From Saccoglossus kowalevskii (lineage: Eukaryota; Hemichordata; Enteropneusta; Harrimaniidae), in NCBI RefSeq assembly GCF_000003605.2, contig NW_003149125.1, positions 1-43,424 on the forward strand: a DNA stretch of 43,424 nucleotides, read 5' to 3'. Of the stretch, positions 35,441 through 43,424 are shown one piece after another. Numbering within the stretch: the stretch's first letter is position 1; each line of letters begins with the position of its first letter. The position numbers were made by a program, and so were the translations under genes. The notes under the pieces are model-generated. The model worked only from the letters and a program-made list of their open reading frames with translations, made no database searches and was not told the DNA's origin.

Positions 35441-36410
35441 GCATGAATTCCACTGACACGGCTGCAATATATAATGCAATGCATGAATTACACTGACAGG
35501 GTGCAATATATACCACAATGCATGAATTCCACTGACAGGGCTGCAATTAATACCACAATGCATGAATTCCACTGACAGGGCTGCAAGAGATACTACACTG
35601 CATGAATTCCACTGGCAGGGCTGCAATAGACACCACAATGCATGAATTACACTGGCAGGGCTGCAAGAGATACTACACTGCATGAATTCCACTGACAGGG
35701 CTGCAATATATACTACAATGTATGACTTCCACTGACAGGGCTGTAATATATACTACAATGCATGAATTCCACCGGCAGGGTGCAATATATACTACAATGC
35801 ATGAATTCCACTGGCAGGGTGCAATATATACTACAATGCATGAATTCCACTGACAGGGTGCAATATATACTACAATGCATGAATTCCACAGACAGGGTGC
35901 AATATATACTACAACGCATGAATTCCACTGACAGGGCTGCAATTAATACCACAATGCATGAATTCCACTGGCAGGGCTGCAATATATACTACAATGCATG
36001 AATTCCACTGACAGGGCTGCAATTAATACCACAATGCATGAATTCCACTGGCAGGGCTGCAATATATACTACAATGCATGAATTCCACTGAGGGCTGCAA
36101 TTAATACAACAATGCATGAATTCCACTGACAGAGTGCAATATATACTACAATGTATGACTTCCACTGACAGGGTGCAATATATACTACAATGCATGAATT
36201 CCACTGACAGGGCTGCAATTAATACCACAATGCATGAATTCCACTGGCAGGGCTGCAATATATACTACAATGCATGAATTCCACTGACAGGGCTGCAATT
36301 AATACCACAATGCATGAATTCCACTGGCAGGGCTGCAATATATACTACAATGCATGAATTCCACTGACAGGGCTGCATTTAATTCCACAATGCATGAATT
36401 CCACTGACAG
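35441..36410. repeat. B4 fragment plus B5 block without EF'
   Basis: ATAATGCAATGC near 35473 joins AATATATACCACAATG within a monomer at about 35507-35515 and goes straight to B5, skipping EF'. B5 has CTGTAATATATAC near 35741, CACCGGCAGGG near 35770 and ACAACGCATG. A 2-bp deletion makes CACTGAGGGCTGC near 36087. It closes with CATTTAATTCCAC. Confidence 0.84.
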
Positions 36411-37320
36411 GGCTGCAACAGATACTACACTGCATGAATTCCACTGGCTGAGCTGCAATAGGTACTACAAAGCATGAATTCCACTGACAGGGTGCAATAT
36501 ATACTACAATGCATGAATTCCACTGACAGGGTGCAATATATACTACAATGCATGAATTCCACTGACAGGGTGCAATATATACTACAATGCATGAATTCCA
36601 CTGACAGGGTGCAATTAATACCACAATGCATGAATTCCACTGACAGGGCTGCAACAGATACTACACTTCATGAATCCCACTGGCAGGGTTGCAATAGATA
36701 CTACAATGCAAGAATTACATTGACAGGGTGCAATATATACTACAATGCATGAATTCCACTGACAGGGCTGCAATTAAAACCACAATGCATGAATTCCACT
36801 GACAGGGCTGCAAGAGATACTACACTGCATGGATTCCACTGGCAGGGCTGCAATAGAAACTACAATGGATGAATTCCAATGACAGGGCTGCAATAAATAC
36901 CACAATGCATGAATACCATTGGCAGTGCTGTAATAGATACTACAAAGCATGAATTCCACTGACAGGGCTGCAATATATACTACAATGCATGAATTACACT
37001 GACAGGGCTGCAATATATACTACAATACATGAATTCCATTGGCAGTGCTGCAATAGATACTACAAAGCATGAATTCCACAGACAGGGTGCAATATATACT
37101 ACAATGCATGAATTCCACTGACAGGGTGCAATATATACTACAATGCATGAATTCCACTGACAGGGTGCAATATATACTACAATGCATGAATTCCACTGAC
37201 AGGGCTGCAATTAATACCACAATGCATGAATTCCACTGACAGGGTGCAATATATACTACAATGCATGAATTCCACTGACAGGGCTGCATTTAATACCACA
37301 ATGCATGAATTCCAGTGACA
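36411..37320. repeat. EF' linker plus 40-bp-form B1 block
   Basis: EF' is followed by four 39-mers, CACTTCATGAATCCCAC near 36665, GCAAGAATTACATTGAC, CAAGAGATAC...CATGGATTCCACTGG (full 40-mer, no CCCCTGG deletion), ATGGATGAATTCCAATGAC, AATAAATACC and CATTGGCAGTG. CTGAGAGGG and AGATGCTAC are replaced by consensus-like forms. This is a distinct B1 subtype, also at 40520 and 41280. Confidence 0.85.
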
Positions 37321-38180
37321 GGGCTGCAACAGATACTACACTGCGTGAATTCCACTGGCTGGGCTTCATAGGTACTACAAAGCATATTTCACTGACAGGG
37401 TGCATATATACTACATGTATGAATTCCACTGACAGGGCTGCATAATACTACATCGTGATTCCACTGGCAGGGCTGCAATAGATACTACGATGCATGAATT
37501 CCACTGGCAGGGCTGCAATAGATACTACAATGCATGAATTCCACTGGGAGGGCTGCAATAGATACTACGATACATGAATTCCACTGGCAGGGCTGCAATA
37601 GATACTACAATGCATGAATTCCACTGAAAGGGCTGCAATAGATACTACAATGCATGAATTCCACTGAAAGGGCTGCAATAGATACTACAATCGGGAATTC
37701 CACTGACAGGGCTGCAATAGATACTACATTGCATGAATTCCACTGACACGGCTGCAATATATAGTACAATCCATGAATTCCACTGGCAGGGCTGCAATAG
37801 ATACTACAATGCATGAATTCCACTGGCAGGGCTGCAATAGATACTACATTGCATGAATTCCACTGGCAGGGCTGCAATAGATACTACATTGCATGAATTC
37901 CACTGACACGGCTGCAATAGATACTACAATGCATGAATTCCACTGGCAGGGCTGCAATAGATACTACAATGCATGAATTCCACTGGCAGGGCTGCAATAG
38001 ATACTACAATGCATGAATTCCACTGGCAGGACTGCAATAGATACTACAATGCATGAATTTCACTGGCAGGGCTGCAATAGATACTACAATGCATGAATTC
38101 CACTGAAAGGGCAGCAATAGATACTACAATGCATGAATTCCACTGGCAGGGCTGCAATAGATACTACAATGTATGAATTC
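37321..38180. repeat. EF linker plus B2 block with indel cluster
   Basis: EF and the first B2 monomers (about 37360-37460) are damaged by many single-base losses: GGGCTTCATAGG, GCATATTTCACTG, TGCATATATAC, CTACATGTATG, CTGCATAATAC, CATCGTGATTCC. From 37465 the block is regular and matches 22.98-23.68 kb (offset 14,505), including CAATCGGGAATTCC near 37689 and ATATATAGTACAATCC. Confidence 0.85.
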
Positions 38181-38540
38181 CACTGAAAGGGCTACAATAT
38201 ACACTACAATGCATGAATTCCACTGGCAGGCTGCAATATATACTACAATGCATGAATTTACGCTGACAGGTGCAATAGATACTACATGCATGAATTCCAC
38301 TGACAGGGCTGCATATATACTACAATACATGAATTCCATTGGCAGTGCTGCAATAGATATTACAAAGCATGAATTCCACTGACAGGGTGCAATATATACT
38401 ACAATGCATGAATTCCACTGACAGGGCTGCAATTAATACCACAATGCATGAATTCCACTGACAGGGTGCAATATATACTACAATGCATGAATTCCACTGA
38501 CAGGGCTGCATTTAATACCACAATGCATGAATTCCACTGA
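38181..38540. repeat. Short B3 start joined to B1 right end
   Basis: AAAGGGCTACAATATACAC begins B3, but after GAATTTACGCTGACAGG and one 39-mer the sequence becomes CAATACATGAATTCCATTGG, the last part of B1, near 38318-38345. The stretch 38229-38313 has several single-base gains and losses. Confidence 0.82.
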
Positions 38541-39050
38541 CAGGGCTGCAACAGATACTACACTGCATGAATTCCACTGACTGGGCTGCAATAGGTACTA
38601 CAAAGCATGATTCCCACTGACAGGGTGCAATATATACTACAATGTATGAATTCCACTGACAGGGCTGCAATATATACTACAATGCGGGAATTCCATTGGC
38701 AGCGCTGCAATAAATACTACATTGCATGAATTCCACTGACACGGCTGCAATATATAATACAATCCATGAATTCCACTGGCAGGGCTGCAATAGATACCAC
38801 AATGCATGAATTCCTGTGGCAGGGCTGCAATATATACTACAATGTATGAATTCCACTGTCAGGGCTGCAATATATACTACAATGCGGGAATTCCATTGGC
38901 AGCGCTGCAATATATACTACATTGCATGAATTCCACTGACACGGCTGCATATATAATACAATCCATGAATTCCACTGAAGGGCTGCAATATATACTGCAA
39001 TGCATGATTTCCACTGAGGGGCTTCATATACACTACATGCATGATTCCAC
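38541..39050. repeat. EF linker plus short B2 block with indel cluster
   Basis: EF (GACTGGGCTGC, GATTCCC), then GCGGGAATTCCATTGG twice, near 38685 and 38885. GAATTCCTGTGGC near 38809 is private. Single-base losses cluster at 38949-39046 (TGCATATATAATAC, ACTGAAGGGCTGC, GCATGATTTCC, TTCATATACAC, ACATGCATGATTCC). Confidence 0.83.
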
Positions 39051-39850
39051 TGACAGGGCTGCAACAGATACTACACTGCATGAATTCCACTGGCTGGGCT
39101 GCAATAGGTACTACAAAGCATGATTTCCACTGACAGGGTGCAATATATACTACATTGCATGAATTCCACTGACACGGCAATAATATATAATACAATCCAT
39201 GAATTCCACTGGCAGGGCTGCAATAGATACTACAATGCATGAATTCCACTGGCAGGGCTGCAATAGATACTACGATGCATGAATTCCACTGGCAGGGCTG
39301 CAATAGATACTACGATGCATGAATTCCACTGGCAGGGCTGCAATAGATACTACAATGCATGAATTCCACTGGCAGGGCTGCAATAGATACTACGATACAT
39401 GAATTCCACTGGCAGGGCTGCAATAGATACTACAATGCATGAATTCGACTGAAAGGGCTGCAATAGATACTACAATGCATTAATTCCACTGAAAGGGCTG
39501 CAATAGATACTACAATGCGGGAATTCCACTGACAGGGCTGCAATAGATACTACATTGCATGAATTCCACTGACACGGCTGCAATATATAATACAATCCAT
39601 GAATTCCACTGGCAGGGCTGCAATAGATACTACAATGCATGAATTCCACTGGCAGGGCTGCAATAGATACTACATTGCATGAATTCCACTGGCAGGGCTG
39701 CAATAGATACTACATTGCATGAATTCCACTGACTCGGCTGCAATATATAATACAATCCATGAATTCCACTGGCAGGGCTGCAATTGATACTACAATGCAT
39801 GAATTCCACTGGCAGGGCTGCAATAGATACTACAATGCATGAATTCCACT
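39051..39850. repeat. EF linker plus B2 block
   Basis: EF then CACGGCAATAATATA near 39173, matching 2.34-2.62 kb at offset 36,714. Further right, GAATTCGACTG, ATGCATTAATTCC and GACTCGGC match 10.69-11.1 kb at offset 28,744. The block is thus a mosaic of two B2 lineages, joined between about 39300 and 39440. Confidence 0.87.
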
Positions 39851-40450
39851 GACAGGCTGCAATATATACTACAATGCATGAATTCCACTAGCAGGGCTGC
39901 AATAGATACTACAATGCATGAATTCCACTGGCAGGGCTGCAATATATACTACAATGCATGAATGCCACTGACAGGGCTTCAATGGACACTACACTGCATG
40001 AATTCCACTGACAGGGCTGCAATAGATACTACAATGCATGAATTCCACTGAAAGGGCTTCAATGGACACTACACTGCATGAATTCCACTGAAAGGGCTGC
40101 AATAGATACTACAATGCATGAATTCTACTGAAAGGGCTGCAATAGATACTACAATGCATGAATTCCACTGGCAGGGCTGCAATATATACTACAATGCATG
40201 AATTCCACTGACAGGGCTGCAATATATACTACACTGCATGAATTCCACTGACAGGGCTGCAATATATAATGCAATGCATGAATTACACTGACAGGGTGCA
40301 ATATATACTTCAATGTATGAATTCCACTGACAGGGCTGCAATATATACTACACTGCATGAATTCCACTGACAGGGCTGCAATAGATAATACAATGCATGA
40401 ATTACACTGACAGGGCTGCATTTAATACCACAATGCATGAATTCCACTGA
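39851..40450. repeat. B3 plus B4 blocks
   Basis: B3 enters late (ACAGGCTGC 39-mer, CACTAGCAGGG, GAATGCCAC, GGCTTCAATGGACAC near 39975 and 40055), without the TTCAATATACAC and TTACGCTGAC start. B4 has ATAATGCAATGC near 40265 and AGATAATAC near 40383, ending in CATTTAATACC. Confidence 0.85.
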
Positions 40451-41210
40451 CAGGGCTGCAACAGATACTACACTGCATGAATTCCACTGGGCTGAGCTGC
40501 AATAAGTACTACAAAGCATGAATTCCACTGACAGGGTGCAATAGATACTACAATGCATGAGTTTCCACTGACAGGGAGCAATAGATACTACAATGCATGA
40601 ATTCCACTGACAGGGTGCAATATATACTACAATGCATGAATTCCACTGACAGGGAGCAATTAATTCCACAATGCATGAATTCTACTGAAATGGCTGCAAC
40701 AGATACTACACTTCATGAATTCCACTGGCAGGGCTGCAATAGATACTACAATGCAAGAATTACACTGACAGGGTGCAATATATACTACAATGCATGAATT
40801 CCACTGACAGGGCTGCAATTAATACCACAATGCATGAATTCCACTGACAGGGCTGCAAGAGATACTACACTGCATGAATTCAACTGGCAGGGCTGCAATA
40901 GACACTACAATGCATGAATTCCAATGACAGGGCTGCAATAAATACCACAATGCATGAATACCATTGGCAGTGATGCAATATATACTACAAAGCATGAATT
41001 CCACTGAGAGGGCTGCAATAAATACTACAATGCATGAATTACACTGACAGGGCTGCAATATATACTACAATACATGAATTCCATTGGCAGTGCTGCAATT
41101 AATACCACAATGCATAAATTCCACTGACAGGGTGCAATATATACTACAATGCATGAATTCCACTGACGGGGCTGCATTTAACACCACAATGCATGAATTC
41201 CACTGACAGG
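40451..41210. repeat. EF' linker plus 40-bp-form B1 block
   Basis: EF' with an extra G (CACTGGGCTGAGCTGC), then B1 with two GGGAGCAAT monomers, ACTGAAATGGCTGCAACAG, CACTTCATG near 40712, GCAAGAATTACAC, GAATTCAACTGG (no CCCCTGG), GAATTCCAATGAC, TGATGCAATATATAC, CTGAGAGGG and CATTGGCAGTG. Confidence 0.85.
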
Positions 41211-41755
41211 GCTGCAACAGATACTACACTGCATGAATTCCACTGGCTGGGCTGCAATAGGTACTACAAAGCATGAATTCCACTGACAGGGTGCAATAGA
41301 TACTACAATGCATGAATTCCACTGACAGGGTGCAATAGATACTACAATGCATGAATTCCACAGACAGGGTGCAATATATACTACAATGCGTGAATTCCAC
41401 TGACAGGGTGCAATTAATACCACAATGCATGAATTCCACTGAAATGGCTGCAACAGATACTACACTTCATGAATTCCACTGACAGGGCTGCAATAGATAC
41501 TACAATACAAGAATTACACTGACAGGGTGCAATATATACTACAACGCATGAATTCCACTGACAGGGCTGCAATTAATAACACAATGCATGAATTCTACTG
41601 ACAGGGCTGCAAGAGATACTACACTGCACGAATTCCACTGGCAGGGCTGAAATAGACACTACAATGCATGAATTCCAATGACAGGGCTGCAATAAATACC
41701 ACAATACATGAATACCATTGGCAGTGCTGCATAGATACTACAAAGCATGAATTCC
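41211..41755. repeat. EF linker plus second 40-bp-form B1 block
   Basis: EF with GGGCTGC but CATGAATTCC, an intermediate form, followed by a second B1 with ACTGAAATGGCTGC, CACTTCATG near 41466, ATACAAGAATTACAC, GAATTCCACTGG (no CCCCTGG) and CATTGGCAGTGCTGCATAG. It is cut off before CATTGGCAGTG/39-mer filler and joined to B2 near 41755. Confidence 0.84.
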
Positions 41756-42230
41756 ACTGACAGGGCTGCAATAGATACTACATTGCATGAATTCCACTGA
41801 CACGGCTGCAATATATAGTACAATCCATGAATTCCACTGGCAGGGCTGCAATAGATACTACAATGCATGAATTCCACTGGCAGGGCTGCAATAGATACTA
41901 CATTGCATGAATTCCACTGGCAGGGCTGCAATAGATACTACATTGCATGAATTCCACTGACACGGCTGCAATAGATACTACAATGCATGAATTCCACTGG
42001 CAGGGCTGCAATAGATACTACAATGCATGAATTCCACTGGCAGGGCTGCAATAGATACTACAATGCATGAATTCCACTGGCAGGACTGCAATAGATACTA
42101 CAATGCATGAATTTCACTGGCAGGGCTGCAATAGATACTACAATGCATGAATTCCACTGAAAGGGCAGCAATAGATACTACAATGCATGAATTCCACTGG
42201 CAGGGCTGCAATAGATACTACAATGTATGA
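41756..42230. repeat. B2 block, right part
   Basis: Matches 37.70-38.18 kb at an offset of 4,054 bp, including ATATATAGTACAATCC (41815 versus 37761), GGCAGGACTGC and GAATTTCACTGG. Ends with AAAGGGCAGCAATAG. The GCGGG part at the left of B2 is missing. Confidence 0.88.
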
Positions 42231-42885
42231 ATTCCACTGAAAGGGCTACAATATACACTACAATGCATGAATTCCACTGGCAGGGCTGCAATATATACTA
42301 CAATGCATGAATTACGCTGACAGGGTGCAATAGATACTACAATGCATGAATTCCACTGACAGGCTGCAATATATACTACAATGCATGAATTCCACTAGCA
42401 GGGCTGCAATAGATACTACAATGCATGAATTCCACTGGCAGGGCTGCAATATATACTACAATGCATGAATGCCACTGACAGGGCTTCAATGGACACTACA
42501 CTGCATGAATTCCATTGACAGGGCTGCAATAGATACTACAATGCATGAATTCCACTGAAAGGGCTTCAATGGACACTACACTGCATGAATTCCACTGAAA
42601 GGGCTGCAATAGATACTACAATGCATGAATTCTACTGAAAGGGCTGCAATAGATACTACAATGCATGAATTCCACTGGCAGGGCTGCAATATATACTACA
42701 ATGCATGAATTGCACTGGCAGGGCTGCAATATTTACTACACTGCATGAATTCCACTGACAGGGCTGCAATATATAATGCAATGCATGAATTACGCTGACA
42801 GGGTGCAATATATACTACAATGTATGAATTCCACTGACAGGGCTGCAATATATACTACACTGCATGAATTCCACTGACAGGGCTG
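42231..42885. repeat. B3 plus B4 blocks
   Basis: Complete B3: AAAGGGCTACAATATACAC, GAATTACGCTGAC near 42308, CACTAGCAGGG, GAATGCCAC, GGCTTCAATGGACAC near 42483 and 42563, GAATTGCACTGG. B4 has ATAATGCAATGC near 42774 with GAATTACGCTGAC instead of TTACACTGAC. No EF' follows. Confidence 0.85.
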
Positions 42886-43424
42886 CAATTAATACCACAA
42901 TGCATGAATTCCACTGACAGGGCTGCAAGAGATACTACACTGCATGAATTCCACTGGCAGGGCTGCAATAGACACCACAATGCATGAATTACACTGGCAG
43001 GGCTGCAAGAGATACTACACTGCATGAATTCCACTGACAGGGCTGCAATATATACTACAATGTATGACTTCCACTGACAGGGCTGTAATATATACTACAA
43101 AGCATGAATTCCACTGACAGGGTGCAATATATACTACAATGCATGAATTCCACTGACAGGGTGCAATATATACTACAATGCATGAATTCCACTGACAGGG
43201 TGCAATATATACAACAATGCATGAATTCCACTGACAGGGCTGCAATTAATACCACAATGCATGAATTCCACTGACAGGGCTGCAAGAGATACTACACTGC
43301 ATGAACTCCACTGGCAGGGCTGCAATAGACACCACAATGCATGAATTACACTGGCAGGGCTGCAAGAGATACTACACTGCATGAATTCCACTGACAGGGC
43401 TGCAATATATACTACAATGTATGA
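42886..43424. repeat. B5 block, right edge
   Basis: B4 passes directly to AATTAATACCAC and CAAGAGATAC monomers, then CTGTAATATATAC near 43081 and 39-mers without the CACCGGCAGGG variant. A second CAAGAGATAC...CACTGCATG pair follows at 43280-43390. The array continues past the window end. Confidence 0.86.

Larger units (their letters stand above)
1..43424. repeat. Satellite array of 39/40-bp monomers spanning the window
   Basis: Seen directly: the same short unit repeats head-to-tail, on one strand, from the first to the last base. Monomers 4381-4420 and 4421-4460 are identical 40-mers. Those at 36494-36532 and 36533-36571 are 39-mers that have lost the C of GGGCTGCAAT. Each unit normally has TGCAAT, TACTAC, ATGCAT, GAATTC and CACTG(A/G)CAGGG. 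The 40-mer is about 45% GC and the 39-mer about 38%, and neither consensus holds a CpG. Both array edges lie outside the window. No unique sequence of even one monomer length was seen. Inference: eukaryotic heterochromatic satellite; family and species unknown. Confidence 0.98.

Noticed and set aside
36480-36620. TATA-box promoters in AATATATAC monomers
   Set aside because: TATATA is part of the 39-mer consensus and occurs hundreds of times with no transcription unit downstream. It cannot be told apart from repeat composition.
37360-37460. A unique-sequence island or inserted element
   Set aside because: Base-by-base comparison shows ordinary EF and B2 monomers with several single-base losses; no foreign sequence is inserted.
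1-43424. CRISPR array
   Set aside because: Regular short repeats are present, but there are no unique spacers; the full period is repeat sequence, and the unit is longer-range structured like a satellite.
1-43424. Telomeric repeats or a telomere-adjacent boundary
   Set aside because: No TTAGGG-like or TTTAGGG-like run is present on either strand.
1-43424. Transposable element, tRNA or rRNA gene within the array
   Set aside because: No terminal repeats, target-site duplications, coding domains or conserved RNA motifs were found; every stretch examined resolves into the monomer.

Overview
The whole window is one uninterrupted satellite DNA array with no recognisable gene. It is built from about 1,090 head-to-tail copies (window length divided by monomer length, not counted one by one) of a short monomer. 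The monomer exists in a 40-bp form (for example 4381-4420 and 4421-4460) and a 39-bp form (for example 36494-36532 and 36533-36571). Nearly every copy carries TGCAAT, ATGCAT, GAATTC and CACTG(A/G)CAGGG in the same order and on the same strand. I see no unique-sequence island, transposon, RNA gene, promoter or CRISPR array. A megabase-style tandem satellite of this kind points to a eukaryotic chromosome (pericentromeric, centromeric, subtelomeric or other heterochromatin). The sequence does not identify the lineage, and I do not recognise the satellite family by name.

The array is not homogeneous. Diagnostic variants group the monomers into recurrent blocks, named here for this report. B1 is marked by CACTTCATG, GCAAGAATTACAC, CCCCTGG, CTGAGAGGG, AGATGCTAC and CATTGGCAGTG. 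B2 consists of 40-mers with AGATAC plus GCGGGAATTCC, CACGGC and ACAATCCATG. B3 is marked by GGCTTCAATGGACAC, GAATTACGCTGAC, GAATGCCAC and CACTAGCAGGG. B4 is marked by ATAATGCAATGC, AGATAATAC and GAATTACACTGAC. B5 has 39-mers with GGGTGCAATATATAC, together with 40-mers carrying AATTAATACCAC, CTGTAATATATAC and CACCGGCAGGG. A two-monomer linker, EF (CAACAGATAC...CACTGCATG, then AATAGGTAC...AAAGCATG), separates many blocks.

The dominant order is B4 > EF' > B1 or B5 > EF > B2 > B3 > B4. The EF' form (CTGAGCTGC, CATGAATTCC) usually precedes B1 or B5, and the EF form (CTGGGCTGC, CATGATTTCC) usually precedes B2. Exceptions coincide with hybrid monomers or duplicated segments, as expected from unequal crossing-over. 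Direct tandem duplications are visible with offsets of 832 bp (20.8-22.4 kb), 675 bp (26.0-27.2 kb), 1,150 bp (28.9-31.1 kb) and 1,667-1,671 bp (15.4-18.4 kb). Private variants also tie together segments 2.8 to 36.7 kb apart.

The many short open frames are by-products of the repeat. A 39-bp monomer is exactly 13 codons, and a 40-bp monomer shifts frame by one each time, so three monomers read as one 40-residue cycle. None should be annotated as a gene. I did not find a new enzymatic or defence system. What deserves attention is the mosaic architecture, the sharp hybrid junctions, the palindromes in some variants, and three clusters of single-base deletions at 37.3-39.1 kb that may be assembly errors.
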